Assembly (NCBI RefSeq): GCF_964340395.1
Contig: NC_135549.1
Span: forward strand, 19,617,342-19,681,341
Source: Glandiceps talaboti
Lineage: Eukaryota > Hemichordata > Enteropneusta > Spengelidae
DNA length: 64,000 nt
Direction of reading: 5' to 3'
Part shown: piece by piece, positions 39,079 through 49,150 of the stretch
How the letters are laid out: every line of letters begins with the position of its first letter
Numbering within the stretch: the stretch's first letter is position 1
Notes under the pieces: model-generated
What the model saw: only the letters and a program-made list of their open reading frames with translations
The model's database searches: none
What the model was told of the DNA's origin: nothing
Position numbers and translations under genes: made by a program

Positions 39079-42000
39079 TTACATCACACGGTTGCAAATC
39101 AAAATAAAATCTCTCTTCTTAAACGCCAATTGAATAAATTTACAAAGTTTGTACAGAACATCTGTGTCCCTAGTCCTCATAATTCGTTGAAATTTAATAA
39201 TGGTTGGTTCTGACTGGTATTCAAGTGGAAGGTATTCCTTCCTAAGAACGTCATATTGTGAACACACTAAGAGAAAATGAAATTCATCCTCTACTTCACT
39301 CGAGATACATATCTTACAGACTCTGAGGTGTGGGTCAATATCATTATGTCTTCCCTCCTCGATTGCCAATGAGGTTGATGAGCAGCGAAAACGGGCAAAT
39401 GCCTGAATACATGTTCTGTTGCAGTTCAAAGTTAGATATTTTTCTGGTTCGAGTATATTTTTGAAAGTTATATATGTGCGCAGTTTTGGTTTCTGAGACA
39501 GACTGGTACGCCATTGTTGTTTACAGATATCTGACACACGAGTGGTAAATTCATTTATAAACTTTTGCTTGTCGCCGACCTCTTGGGCTAGCCAAACATA
39601 ACCAAAGCCATAAGAAAATAGCGTGTTCTTTATGGACGTAGCCCAAGTGTGTCTGCCTAACGCGTCTAGTTTATACAGCATCATGTAAGCTTGTTTTGGC
39701 AGCCTGTCATCTGGCATTTCAATTAATTTCAGCCAGTAGTTTATGCATCGCTTTAGAGTATGAAAGTAAACAGGTCGTCGGCCACATTCGCCCAAAACTG
39801 CTTCATTAGAAGTATTATAGGAGACACCAAGGAAAGTTATACACCACTTTCTTTGGACCTTTTCGATGGCATCATGATATTGGTGGCCCCAGACCTCTGC
39901 GCCATAACATAAAATTGGTAGTATCATGGTATCGAAGACCCTGAAATGACAGTTGTATGGCAAATTGCCGATACGATACGATGCGACAGAAATAATTTTC
40001 ATAGCTTTACTTGCCTGGTCTGCTAAATTCGAAATGGCTTTAGAGAAAGAATTTCTGCATGATAAAAGGAGACCCAAGTATTTATAGTATGAAACTACTT
40101 CTATTTTGGAGTCCCCGAAATACCAGTTTTCAAATCGTGATCTATGCCCTCCTTTCCGGAAGATAACTGCTTTGGTTTTTTCGAAGTTAATATCCATGTG
40201 CCATTTAGTGCAAAATTGAAATAATATATCAATAAGCTTCTGTAAATTTCCAGCTAAGTCTGCAAACAGAACAATGTCATCAGCATAAAGAAGACAGAAA
40301 ATGTTGTAAAATTCTTGCGTCAGCTGTATACTCATTTGACCTGACTTTAAAAGCATAGAGTTAAGCTCTTCAATGAAAAAAGAAAATAATAGTGGGCTTA
40401 GAATACAGCCTTGCCTTACACCATTTGGACACTCAAAATACGAGGATAAGTTGTGTCCTGATTTAACACACGCCTTTACACTACCATACATGGAGTGTAA
40501 AATCTTGTGCATTTTTCCTCTAACTCCTATTGATTGAAGTTTATACAATAACAATGTATGGTTGACACGGTCGAATGCTTTGGAGAAATCAATAAAAAGA
40601 CAATAAAATTTACCACATCTTACACTGAGATATTTCTGTATAGTAGCATATAATACAAAGATGTTGTCAACAGTGCTATGACCACTGCGAAAACCAGCTT
40701 GACAGTCAGTTATAATTTCGTGTGACTCAGACCAACTGGTCAATCTTTTGTTGAGAATAGACGTAAAAACTTTACCCAATACATTTAGGAGGGAAATTCC
40801 TCTATAGTTATTTACGTCAGACCTTGATCCTTTCTTAAAGAGAGGTATGATAATGGCACCTCCCCATTCAGAAGGAAAGTTTCCTGAATTAAAAATGTTA
40901 TTGAACAGTTCGACTAAAAGTGGTACAATTACATTTGCTGAGAACTGATAGAATTCTCCCGGGATTCCATCGGGGCCAGGAGATTTCCCGTGCTTTAAGT
41001 TGTGAAGGCTTTGTAAAATCTCTTCTTCAGTGATCGGATTATCCAACAAATTGTCACAGTCCGGGGAAGATTCGTCGCTCGGTTGATACGAGTCAATTAC
41101 ATCTCTCACAGAGCTAATAAAATCAGGTTCGTTTGTATCATCTTTGTCGCGAGACTTGTGACACTCTGTGTACAACTTACTAAAATAGTCGTACCACTCC
41201 TCGACGCTTATATCATTTGGTGAGTTGATTTTTCCACGTATAACTGTCTTCAGAATATCCCAGAATTCATTGCAGCCCTTCGAAGACGCTTCCGCTAACT
41301 TAGATCTGATATTGTTCTGATATTCTCGCTTATTGTCTCTACACGTTTGTTTAAAAATTCGTTTCGAAGTTTTGTATTCTTCCAAAGAGTCTGTGGTGCC
41401 ATTTTTCCTAAAGACATTCAATTTGTCATACATTGTTCGTTTCGCAGACTTGCAAGGCTTTCCAAACCAGGGTGGTTGATTGTCTACTGTACGACTATTA
41501 CTTCTACATTTACTAATGACTCCTGCTGATATAAGAGCTTCATTTAAATTTGAAATAGCAAGATCCACATTTGGGAGCGATGTACGAGCCTTTTCAAAAA
41601 TACGTTGGACCTTGTGGGACATCAAGTTTGTTTGAAATAATTGTTTTTGTGTATCTACCCAGCGATAACGTGTGAACCTTTCCTTGTTTAAATGACTGTT
41701 TACTGCCCCGATGTGTGGATTTGCACCTGCCACTGACGATTTAACATGACAAATGAGTGGAAAGTGATCGGAATCAGTTTTGGGCATAACATTAAAATAG
41801 TTTATGTTGTTAAATAATTCATAAGACGTCAAAAAGTAATCAACAACACTGGCACCATTTGCAGTCACACATGTTACATTGCCAACTTTGTCATCTGACA
41901 GCCTGCCATTTACAATATGCAGACCGAAATTCTTGCATATGGTTAGCAGTGTTTTACCTGGTTCGTTGACAATGTGATCTTTTGAATTTTGAGTAACCTT

Positions 42001-42528
42001 GAGATGATCAGAGCTATAGACATCGCAGTCGAAAGGAAGGTATTTAACAGAGTCATCAAAAATAAAATCAGAATCTCTGCCAACCCGAGCATTAAAATCG
42101 CCCGAGAGAATGAAATACGACTCAGGGTTAAGGCTCTGTAATTCTACAAGATAATTTCCTATTGACTCAACGTTGTCAGATGCATTTTGAGCCCTAACAT
42201 AGCAGCAGCCAAAAATGACATCCTTTTTGAAGTGAAATAGAGATTTATCAAAACAAACAAAAACACAATTGTTAACGCTATTTGGAATTTGCCGAACGTA
42301 TGCATTTAACCTTTTGTGAACATACAATGATACACCACCACTCGGACGTCCTTTTCGGCTTTGTCTAATTGCTGGCTCAGAAAACAGAATATAATTTTCT
42401 AAAAATTGGACAGAACTAGGATCAGTAAAGAAAGTTTCAACAAATCCACAAACATAAAATGACTTACTGAATGAAATAAATTCTTGATCACATATCTTAG
42501 ATTTTAGTCCTCTAATATTCCAACACAT
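39079..42528 (-). CDS. LINE-A ORF2: endonuclease-reverse transcriptase
   Basis: 1149 residues, uninterrupted; the start is an ATG in the context LTF-MCWNIRGL, which is the usual beginning of the endonuclease. The AP-type endonuclease (about 1-265) nicks target DNA and keeps N4, E31, G143-D-F-N146, D230-Y and S253-D-H255. The reverse transcriptase (about 495-830) copies the element RNA at the nick. It shows GKSPGPDGIP (514-523), the NNYRGISLLN region (573-582), AGFRSGHST (611-619), FIDFSKAFD (645-653), GVRQGCILSP (703-712) and the catalytic YADD (748-751). The C-terminal C1071-x2-C1074...H1084-x4-C1089 knuckle is typical of such elements. All catalytic residues I can identify are present, so the protein could be active. 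Length is normal for the family. The upstream frame is open for 13 codons back to the TAG that ends ORF1. Confidence 0.95.
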   Translation of the reverse strand: MCWNIRGLKSKICDQEFISFSKSFYVCGFVETFFTDPSSVQFLENYILFSEPAIRQSRKGRPSGGVSLYVHKRLNAYVRQIPNSVNNCVFVCFDKSLFHFKKDVIFGCCYVRAQNASDNVESIGNYLVELQSLNPESYFILSGDFNARVGRDSDFIFDDSVKYLPFDCDVYSSDHLKVTQNSKDHIVNEPGKTLLTICKNFGLHIVNGRLSDDKVGNVTCVTANGASVVDYFLTSYELFNNINYFNVMPKTDSDHFPLICHVKSSVAGANPHIGAVNSHLNKERFTRYRWVDTQKQLFQTNLMSHKVQRIFEKARTSLPNVDLAISNLNEALISAGVISKCRSNSRTVDNQPPWFGKPCKSAKRTMYDKLNVFRKNGTTDSLEEYKTSKRIFKQTCRDNKREYQNNIRSKLAEASSKGCNEFWDILKTVIRGKINSPNDISVEEWYDYFSKLYTECHKSRDKDDTNEPDFISSVRDVIDSYQPSDESSPDCDNLLDNPITEEEILQSLHNLKHGKSPGPDGIPGEFYQFSANVIVPLLVELFNNIFNSGNFPSEWGGAIIIPLFKKGSRSDVNNYRGISLLNVLGKVFTSILNKRLTSWSESHEIITDCQAGFRSGHSTVDNIFVLYATIQKYLSVRCGKFYCLFIDFSKAFDRVNHTLLLYKLQSIGVRGKMHKILHSMYGSVKACVKSGHNLSSYFECPNGVRQGCILSPLLFSFFIEELNSMLLKSGQMSIQLTQEFYNIFCLLYADDIVLFADLAGNLQKLIDILFQFCTKWHMDINFEKTKAVIFRKGGHRSRFENWYFGDSKIEVVSYYKYLGLLLSCRNSFSKAISNLADQASKAMKIISVASYRIGNLPYNCHFRVFDTMILPILCYGAEVWGHQYHDAIEKVQRKWCITFLGVSYNTSNEAVLGECGRRPVYFHTLKRCINYWLKLIEMPDDRLPKQAYMMLYKLDALGRHTWATSIKNTLFSYGFGYVWLAQEVGDKQKFINEFTTRVSDICKQQWRTSLSQKPKLRTYITFKNILEPEKYLTLNCNRTCIQAFARFRCSSTSLAIEEGRHNDIDPHLRVCKICISSEVEDEFHFLLVCSQYDVLRKEYLPLEYQSEPTIIKFQRIMRTRDTDVLYKLCKFIQLAFKKRDFILICNRVM

Positions 42529-42567
42529 GAATGTAAGTTCGTTTACGTCTAGGCCTTGGCCGCACCC

Positions 42568-43014
42568 CTAGCGGGGTTCCTCACGGTGACTGGTGGAATA
42601 TTCTTCTACTTCTCTAGATTGTTCGTTCACTTTATATACTTTCTTCTCCCCAAGTTCGTTGACACAAATAAGCTTATCGTACCGTACATACGCTTTCAAT
42701 TTCTCGTTCTTCCTTAGCATTTCTCTACGGAAGCCTAGAAGTAAAGAGCGGGTACCTCTTATTCGTCTTGAAAAGTCTTCCCCAATGCTAATATCGGAGT
42801 TCTTCAGTTTGGACGCGTTCGTTAGGATTTGACAACGATCTTTGAATTTTGAGAAGTTTGCAACTATCGGTTTTGTCCCGTGCACCCGTTGGCCGTTTGC
42901 GACTCTGTGAGCCCGTTCGATTTCGAACTCATGTTGCAGCCCCAAGTTTGTTTTCAAAACTTCTTTGACCTTCTCTTCAGAGGTGTCCCAACTTTCGTTT
43001 GTGTCTTCTTGAGG
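42568..43014 (-). CDS. LINE-A ORF1, C-terminal part (L1 ORF1p-like RNA-binding protein)
   Basis: An open frame of 148 codons from the truncation point to a TAG at 42570-42568. The residues IERAHRVANG, then KPIVANFSKFKDRCQIL, then SIGEDFSRRIRGTR and YDKLICVNELG fit the RRM-like and C-terminal domains of L1-type ORF1 proteins (Transposase_22 family). These proteins bind element RNA and chaperone nucleic acids. The N-terminal coiled coil expected upstream is missing because the element is truncated at 43015; the next codon outward in the flanking CATA tract is TGA. An ATG in the preserved part is not needed, since this is only the tail of the gene. Confidence 0.85.
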   Translation of the reverse strand, partial: PQEDTNESWDTSEEKVKEVLKTNLGLQHEFEIERAHRVANGQRVHGTKPIVANFSKFKDRCQILTNASKLKNSDISIGEDFSRRIRGTRSLLLGFRREMLRKNEKLKAYVRYDKLICVNELGEKKVYKVNEQSREVEEYSTSHREEPR

Positions 43015-43015
43015 A

Positions 43016-43026
43016 ATTCATACATA
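43016..43026. repeat. target-site duplication of LINE-A, 5' side
   Basis: Second copy of ATTCATACATA, running into the CATA microsatellite. The microsatellite makes part of the match less informative, but ATT at the start is not part of the CATA pattern. Confidence 0.75.
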
Positions 43027-43049
43027 CATACATGCATACATACATAGTA

Positions 43050-43080
<31 letters not shown>

Positions 43081-43101
43081 TACATACAAACATACATACA
43101 T
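43018..43101. repeat. (CATA)n microsatellite between two LINEs
   Basis: CATA units with GCATA, GTATA and AAACATA variants, lying between the 5' end of LINE-A and the 3' end of LINE-B. Confidence 0.95.
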
Positions 43102-43365
43102 TGAATTGAACTGAATTTTATTTGGGTACACATTTATACAAGTACATATTAAAATACAATGTATTAAAATCACCGAGGATAACACATAAAAGTATTTTTT
43201 TTTTTAAACACTTATTTCCAATGTGGTACAGAATGGTACAGAAAAAGTAAAATGTATTACAGAAAACATGACATAGCACCGAGAGTTATAAAATACACAC
43301 TGACTACACCCACAATTAAAAAGAGGAAGGACTAAAATGTTACAAAAATGTTATGTTCTTAACCT

Positions 43366-44860
43366 CTAGTTTGTTTCATAGAAAAGATTTGACATGGCTT
43401 TTAAAACTATTGTTTTTGTATGAGATTGTTTCACTGAGAGTGGGAGACTATTCCAAAGACCAATGCCTGTGTCTACGTAGGCGAATGAACTTTTGCCCAT
43501 ATCACTGACTCTAGGAACTACACATGACAGTTCACTCGCTCTTGTTCTATAACTGTGCCGATTACGAACCATTTCTACATTGTAATTTAAGTACTCGGGA
43601 GCACAACGATTTACGATGTTGAACATACGACTGAGTTTTAATTGCTCAACCCTCAATTCTACTGGAAACATACCTACAAGTTTAAATTGATTATATCCAA
43701 TGTGTGTTCTTGGAGCCGCATTAAGTATGTATCTTATGGTGTTATTTTGCAGAACTTGTAGTCTACCCTTCAACTTCTTTGTGAGACCACTGTACCTAGA
43801 TGACCATGCATAGTCGAAATGACAATTAATCAAAGCCGAGACAAGTAATTTCTTGCTTTTAGATTAAAATGTCGAGTATTACGGTATAAAAATTTAAGTT
43901 TGTTTGCGCATTTAGATAGCACGTTAGAAGCTATAATCTCACTAGATAAAGACTGATCCAATGAAACCCCTATGACACACTCGCCATAGATTCGATTCAA
44001 TATCATTCCCATTACTACGTACATTGATTTTATGAGTTGTATGCAAACGTTTCTCGGTATATAAAATAGCCTCAGTTTTACCCAGATGTAAAGATAGCTT
44101 ATTGTCTGCTTAACTATTCACTAACGGATGCCAACTCCATACTCAGAGTCTCCTCTATCTCTAATATATCCTTCCCTGATACCAACAATGCTGAGTCGTA
44201 AGCATACAGCATAAGTTTACACTTAACTGCAGCCTTCATATCATTCACATATATTAGAAACAGAGGAGGCCAGAGTATACAGCCTTGTGAGACCCCACAT
44301 GTAATTCCTTTAGATCCGGATTGAACATCATCATCAACGACTTGCGACCTACCAGTTAGATACGATTTGAGCCACTGTACTAAAATTTCACTTAGACCTA
44401 AATATTTAAGTTTATTTATTAATGTACTGTATCGAAGGCCGTTTGGAGAGCTAACATAACCATACCAGTGACGTTCCCTTTATCATTTTCTTGTTTGATA
44501 TGATCTGACAGGTGAATTAGACATGTATCAGTAGAATAAAACCAGACTGGAATTCATACAGTAAACTATTTTGAACAAGATATAATCATTAATTTGACTG
44601 TGCATCACTCTTTAAAACACTTTTGAAACAATACTCAATACAGACACAGGTCTATAATTACCAGCTTCAGTTTTACACTTCTTTTTGTACAGAGGCACAA
44701 CTCTAGCTTTCTTCAGATCATCGGGAAAAATACCCGTGGATATGTTCATAATATGAGCTAGGGGTTTGGTGTAATAATCGAAGCACCATCTGTTACAAAT
44801 CTTGCGGAAATAATATCTAATCCAGTCGCTTTACTGTCACTCAAGTTACACGATAGTCAG
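43366..44860 (-). pseudogene. LINE-B reverse transcriptase, frameshifted, YADD changed to YAYD
   Basis: Readable pieces in order: LSDSKATGLDIISARF (right after the insertion), FPDDLKKARVVPLYKKK followed by AGNYRPVSVLSIVSKVF, ALQTAFDTV, and CGVSQGCILWPPLFLIYVND. The catalytic box then reads YAYDSALL (about 44189-44206) instead of YADD. Next come SLHLGKTEAILY and the frames 44024-43830 and 43833-43366 (HFDYAWSSRYSGLTKKLKGR, GLWNSLPLS). Several stops and frameshifts separate the pieces. The lost aspartate alone would abolish polymerase activity. The end GLWNSLP..V followed by a short tail is typical of CR1/L2/Rex-like proteins, which lack the zinc knuckle seen in LINE-A. Confidence 0.9.
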
Positions 44861-46091
44861 CTGTGTTCATTCTAGAGTGCGGGGTTGCCGGATTATCGCG
44901 TATTTTCCCTAAAAGGCCCCCATAAATCTGATGAATGGGCCCACGATGTCTGCATTCCTACCTTTATTTTATCTTTGACATCAGTTCACACACAATTCCA
45001 AAACTGTAAAGAAAATAGTGTGTTTTGAACGAGAATGTCGGGGACCATTCATTGACTCCAGAATCCAGCTAGAGATCGTGTAGTTTACTTCCGTGTTCAA
45101 CTGTTGCTCATTATATATTCACGACTCTTCTAATACTAGGACGCACATGCTAATATCATTGTCCTATGAGGAGGGGTAAGGGTTGTGCATTGCATCTTAC
45201 GATTGGCTATTTCCCCATGCCACTCTCGCTCGGTACCCGTGATTTGCAGACAGCTTTAATGATATTCAGTTAAAAGGTCAAATAGTAGAGATGCCCTTTT
45301 CATTCCCGTGGTCATTTGCAGGCGGATATTTTGAAGTGAAAGCAAGGAACTCTGATTTGTCAAATGGTTTATTAGGTTCATGATTGTTTTTACTGGATTT
45401 CAAGGTTTATGTCTGTTTTATGTTGACTTTGTGTCTCTGATGGAATTAGCGTTACATCATAGCCCCTTCATCATTAGCATTCTGTAATGTACATCACATA
45501 AATTGTGGATACCCCATTGATTCAAGTTGATCACATTGCCGTTGGTGATCATAGCATGCATGTTTGAGAAAGAAGCTACAGTTTATCATTTGGTTTTACA
45601 ATGTAAAGACCTCACTGCTAGCAACGTATGTTATTTTTTTAAAATTTGTAACCACATAAACATGTAAAACATATAACTTCGACACGATGTGAGGCACCAC
45701 GTTTCATGCTATTTTTGAAGTCAGGATTGAATTCCAAATAATTTACTAGGTAGTATTAGTACTACATTTAAACTTCATTTTAGGCAGATGAGATATGTGA
45801 GTAATGATGTTTTCTCATTAAGTCAAGTGATATGAGCATATTAAATTGAGGTGAGTTTAGCCATATGTCATGCTAAATGATCATCATGAAGTGTAATGGA
45901 TTAATTTTATTGTTACACTTTTCAAATCATCATAAAGCTACTAATATGTACTTAAAACTATGAATACACAACAATAATACAATATTTACTTATTTATTTA
46001 GTGTTTTTGATAAATACAAAGAAATGCCCCCGTTATTTTTCATGGAATGGGCCCAAGTGCCCCTAATCATGACATTCTAGAATGAACACTG
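44861..46091. mobile_element. nested 1.23-kb element with terminal inverted repeats, inside LINE-B
   Basis: The left end CTGTGTTCATTCTAGAGTG and right end, read inward, CAGTGTTCATTCTAGAATG match at 17 of 19 positions. The LINE-B reading breaks exactly at these ends: SITEDQI on one side and LSDSKATGLD on the other. Both ends also carry a GCCCCC..T..T then ATG.AATGGGCCCA block in the same direction (about 44912-44942 and 46025-46056). No open frame of note lies inside. The CAGTG-type end is reminiscent of hAT transposons, but I see no clear 8-bp target duplication, so the superfamily is open. Confidence 0.75.
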
Positions 46092-46345
46092 CAATAGCTT
46101 ATATTTGATCTTCTGTAATAGATGGTAAACCAAACATGTTGTCCGAGATATTTTTACAACGATAAAACTGTGCAATATGGGAAACACCATAGCGACCGGT
46201 ACAAGCTGGAAGTTTATCGACAAGTGAAGAAGCAATAGTTGTACAAAATGAATCAAAAGGATCAGCAACCTTCAATTTATCTAAACACAAACCATTATCA
46301 ACATTCAGAACAATATTACTGGATTTCGTTTTACATTTAAAGAAC
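46092..46345 (-). pseudogene. LINE-B linker between endonuclease and reverse transcriptase
   Basis: A single frame reads KTKSSNIVLNVDNG, then ADPFDSFCTTIASSLVDKLP, ending in FGLPSITEDQI. The pattern of ng....d....a..FN.FF...+..L...lP and F.l..it...i is the standard segment upstream of CR1/L2-like reverse transcriptases. It runs straight into the missing part that resumes at 44860. Confidence 0.8.
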
Positions 46346-46346
46346 C

Positions 46347-46436
46347 ATACATACATACATACATACATACATACACACATACATACACACACATACATAC
46401 ATACATACGTGCATACATATATGCATGCATACATAC
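46347..46436. repeat. (CATA)n microsatellite
   Basis: CATA and CACA units with GCATA variants at the 5' edge of LINE-B. Confidence 0.95.
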
Positions 46437-49090
46437 TTACACGTTGTAGCTGTGTAAGGTTTAGCAAAATCATTAATGGCAATTTTTGTCGTACAACACT
46501 TCTTCCGATGCTTTCTAACTACCAAAATACCTTATTCGAACTTATCTGTAATAACAACATATATAGTTATAAGAATAATGCCCTTTAGAGGTTGGTGAAA
46601 ATTGAAATAGGTTGTTTTAAAGGCTTACACATATTAAGAATATAGTGAGTACATATAGACAATTAAAACGACTTTCCGCAACGTTACTTTGAAAACCCCA
46701 GAAGGGACAAAAACAGATCAACATTACGATACAAGATCGCAGAATTGGGTTAACCAATGACATCAAAATTAGACCCAGCATATCATATCGCATATCATGA
46801 GACTGTTTTTTGAAGTTGAAACAAGAGTTGTTAATATCCATCTTATCGATTTCAAAAACATCCTATTGGTTCATAAAGGTATGCTCGTAATGACTCTATT
46901 ATGGGTCCTTTGAAAACTTCACGCTGACTTAATTGTAGTTGCTGCTGTGTTTTCTTGCATGGACGACTGAAGTAGTCGACCATTATAGGCATCGGTGTTC
47001 ACAACACGTTCGTTATTCAACGATCGTCGAAGCTGAATTAGACGATTATACCCACGTGATAAAATGTTCAAGTACTTTATTTTTTTCCTAGCATGGAAGA
47101 TTGATGACATACTAGTCCGTACCAGGTATTGGAAACTCAACTCAAAGATTACGCCACTATAAACCTGCTTCCTAATTGCGGTGTTCACATAGAGATGCCC
47201 TTAAAAAAAATCATTTTAGCTGCAGGGGTTCCTCTCAAACTACTTTGGTATTCGGGAAAGAACCATGGAATATCATTAGAAACTTATAACATATACTTGT
47301 TATACAGTCGTTGAAGCAAAGAATGAATACTAGATTCCAAAGAGATTTTTTTTACTGAGAAGTTTTTCGAACAATTCATTCAGATATTTAACAATGAATT
47401 AGGATATGTATACTTACACGATGCCAGAGGAATTACTTCCTTTCAACGATTGACGTATACACTAATTTTAATAACTGACAAGCACGTTCTTCAATGTATC
47501 TCAACATCAATGGTTGATACGCTGTATGGTTTGACTGGCACGTTTACAACTTACAATGCCCTATTGATCATCACTCAGAAAATACTTCATCAGAATGCAC
47601 TTTTCCTGGCGACAGTAAAGTTGTCGCTTTCATTTGCCTAATGAGTGTACTATAAAAAGAGAGATTTCCCTGTACACTAAAGTTACATTTAGTGATATTA
47701 TTTTTTGGAATTCAAGTTAAAATCGTGATATATAGTTCATAACTTATAGCGGATTATATTATTATAGAATATGATAAAGGGACAAAGTGATTTGAATTCA
47801 CGGACGTTGATTTAGTAATTGGTTGAAGCTGTATTCACAACTTCAATAACGACCGTGGGCTCACAATTACAAGCTGACTGAAAGGAGATATTGCATTTGC
47901 GATCGATAGCAATAAAAAGGGAAATATACAAAGCAAATACAATATGAATGTTCAACATATATTACATCTACACAATTGGTTACAAGATTATAAATCTCAT
48001 CATGACAAAAAGTAGGAAACAGCTAAGTTTCACCAATTGTTAACTATGTCTATGTATCAAGTTTAATTCGTTGGTGAAGAATGAAGTTCCAATCGACGCA
48101 AATGTATTATCCTTTGGGAAGTGTACTCATCTGCAAGTTTGATTGGATCGTTATTTAGAAAACCCGAGACGAAATGTACTGATGCATACAATACTTACAC
48201 AAACAGCGTCGTGCTTGGTTATTTGCAGTATTTCATTTTTTGTTATAATTACATTTTCAGGTTACATCTATATCGATTTCTTCATTCCAATTTAAAACTA
48301 CTCTAGCAAGTAAGCGTCGAGAGAAACAGGGCTGGATTGAGACTAAACCTTACAAACCATACCAAGTGTGCTAATAAATACGCTCACACATATCTACTTA
48401 TATTGTTACGTATATTTTCACGTATGAAGTATGCTTTTGGCAACTGTTGTTTCAAGTTAACCTTACATTTCTCCAGATATTAGGAAAATAGTACATCATA
48501 TCCATATATAAACATAAAGTTTATGGGTACTAAATTACGTTTTGTGTCATTGTATGTAAACCACTGGTTCTTGTGATGATGGTGACCCAGCCTGCCAGAA
48601 AGACAGGTATATAGGCAAATACACACTCATATACTGGCACTCACTCACTCACTACTCCTCTACCTTGAGTGAATAAAACTTAGCATTATAGTCTTATGGT
48701 TCATGTGTACGTAGGTAATTATAAGCATTGAATTTCGTGTTATCCTTTTCTGTCACATTAAGATTTCGTCGTCAAATGTCTGGAATGATCTATTTTCTAG
48801 CCTTATTAAAATTTTCTTACCTGTGTTGATAATCAACAAGAGTTACTAGATAAGGCCAGTTAGCGTAATTGACTAGCGTGTCATTATTAGATAAGATGAG
48901 ATGTAACTCAAACTCAGATTATTAGCTATATCTGGTTAGAGAAGTATACATGGTTTCGTTATTCTGTCAATCAACAGAGCTAATGAAGATGAAGATAAGT
49001 ATGCCAACTATCGTTATTAAGACAACGGGTCATACCATACTGTTAAAAGAGGGCAAGAGTGAAGACGACAGCACTGACAGTTTTATTATG
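46437..49090. other. unannotated stretch
   Basis: No supported gene or repeat in 2.6 kb; frames are at most 89 codons. Confidence 0.45.
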
Positions 49091-49150
49091 TACTACCACT
49101 ACCACCACCACCGCCGCCGCCGCCCTCACCCCCACCACCGCCATCACCTA
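49091..49150. repeat. CCA/CCG-rich low-complexity tract
   Basis: CCACTACCACCACCACCGCC and continuation, a trinucleotide-like run. Confidence 0.9.

Larger units (their letters stand above)
39005..43015 (-). mobile_element. LINE-A: 5'-truncated non-LTR retrotransposon, 4.0 kb
   Basis: Order on the minus strand: truncated ORF1, one TAG, 13 codons, ORF2, then a roughly 75-bp 3' UTR. The UTR holds CAATAAAC and an ATT-rich tail ending TATTATTATTATG. An 11-bp duplication flanks it. Only the 5' end is lost, as is normal when target-primed reverse transcription stops early. The ORF1 domain type (L1-like RNA-binding) and ORF2 layout (AP-type endonuclease, reverse transcriptase, CCHC end) place it among L1/Tx1- or Ingi/Nimb-like elements; I cannot assign the clade without a tree. 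The intact 1149-codon frame suggests a young copy, though without its 5' end it lacks a promoter of its own. Confidence 0.9.
43105..46345 (-). mobile_element. LINE-B: decayed CR1/L2-like non-LTR retrotransposon with nested insertion
   Basis: The minus-strand order is: linker before the reverse transcriptase (46345-46092), a 1.23-kb insertion (46091-44861), reverse transcriptase and C-terminal region (44860-43366), 3' UTR, and a tail at 43105-43130 reading AAATAAAATTCAGTTCAATT. Tails of CAATT- or ATTCA-type units are common in CR1/L2-like elements. CATA microsatellites touch both ends (43101 and 46347). The endonuclease is absent. It differs in type from LINE-A and LINE-C. Confidence 0.85.

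Noticed and set aside
41347-41529. Plus-strand frames inside LINE-A
   Set aside because: Shadows of the minus-strand ORF2; the same holds for the plus frame at 42593-42832 over ORF1.
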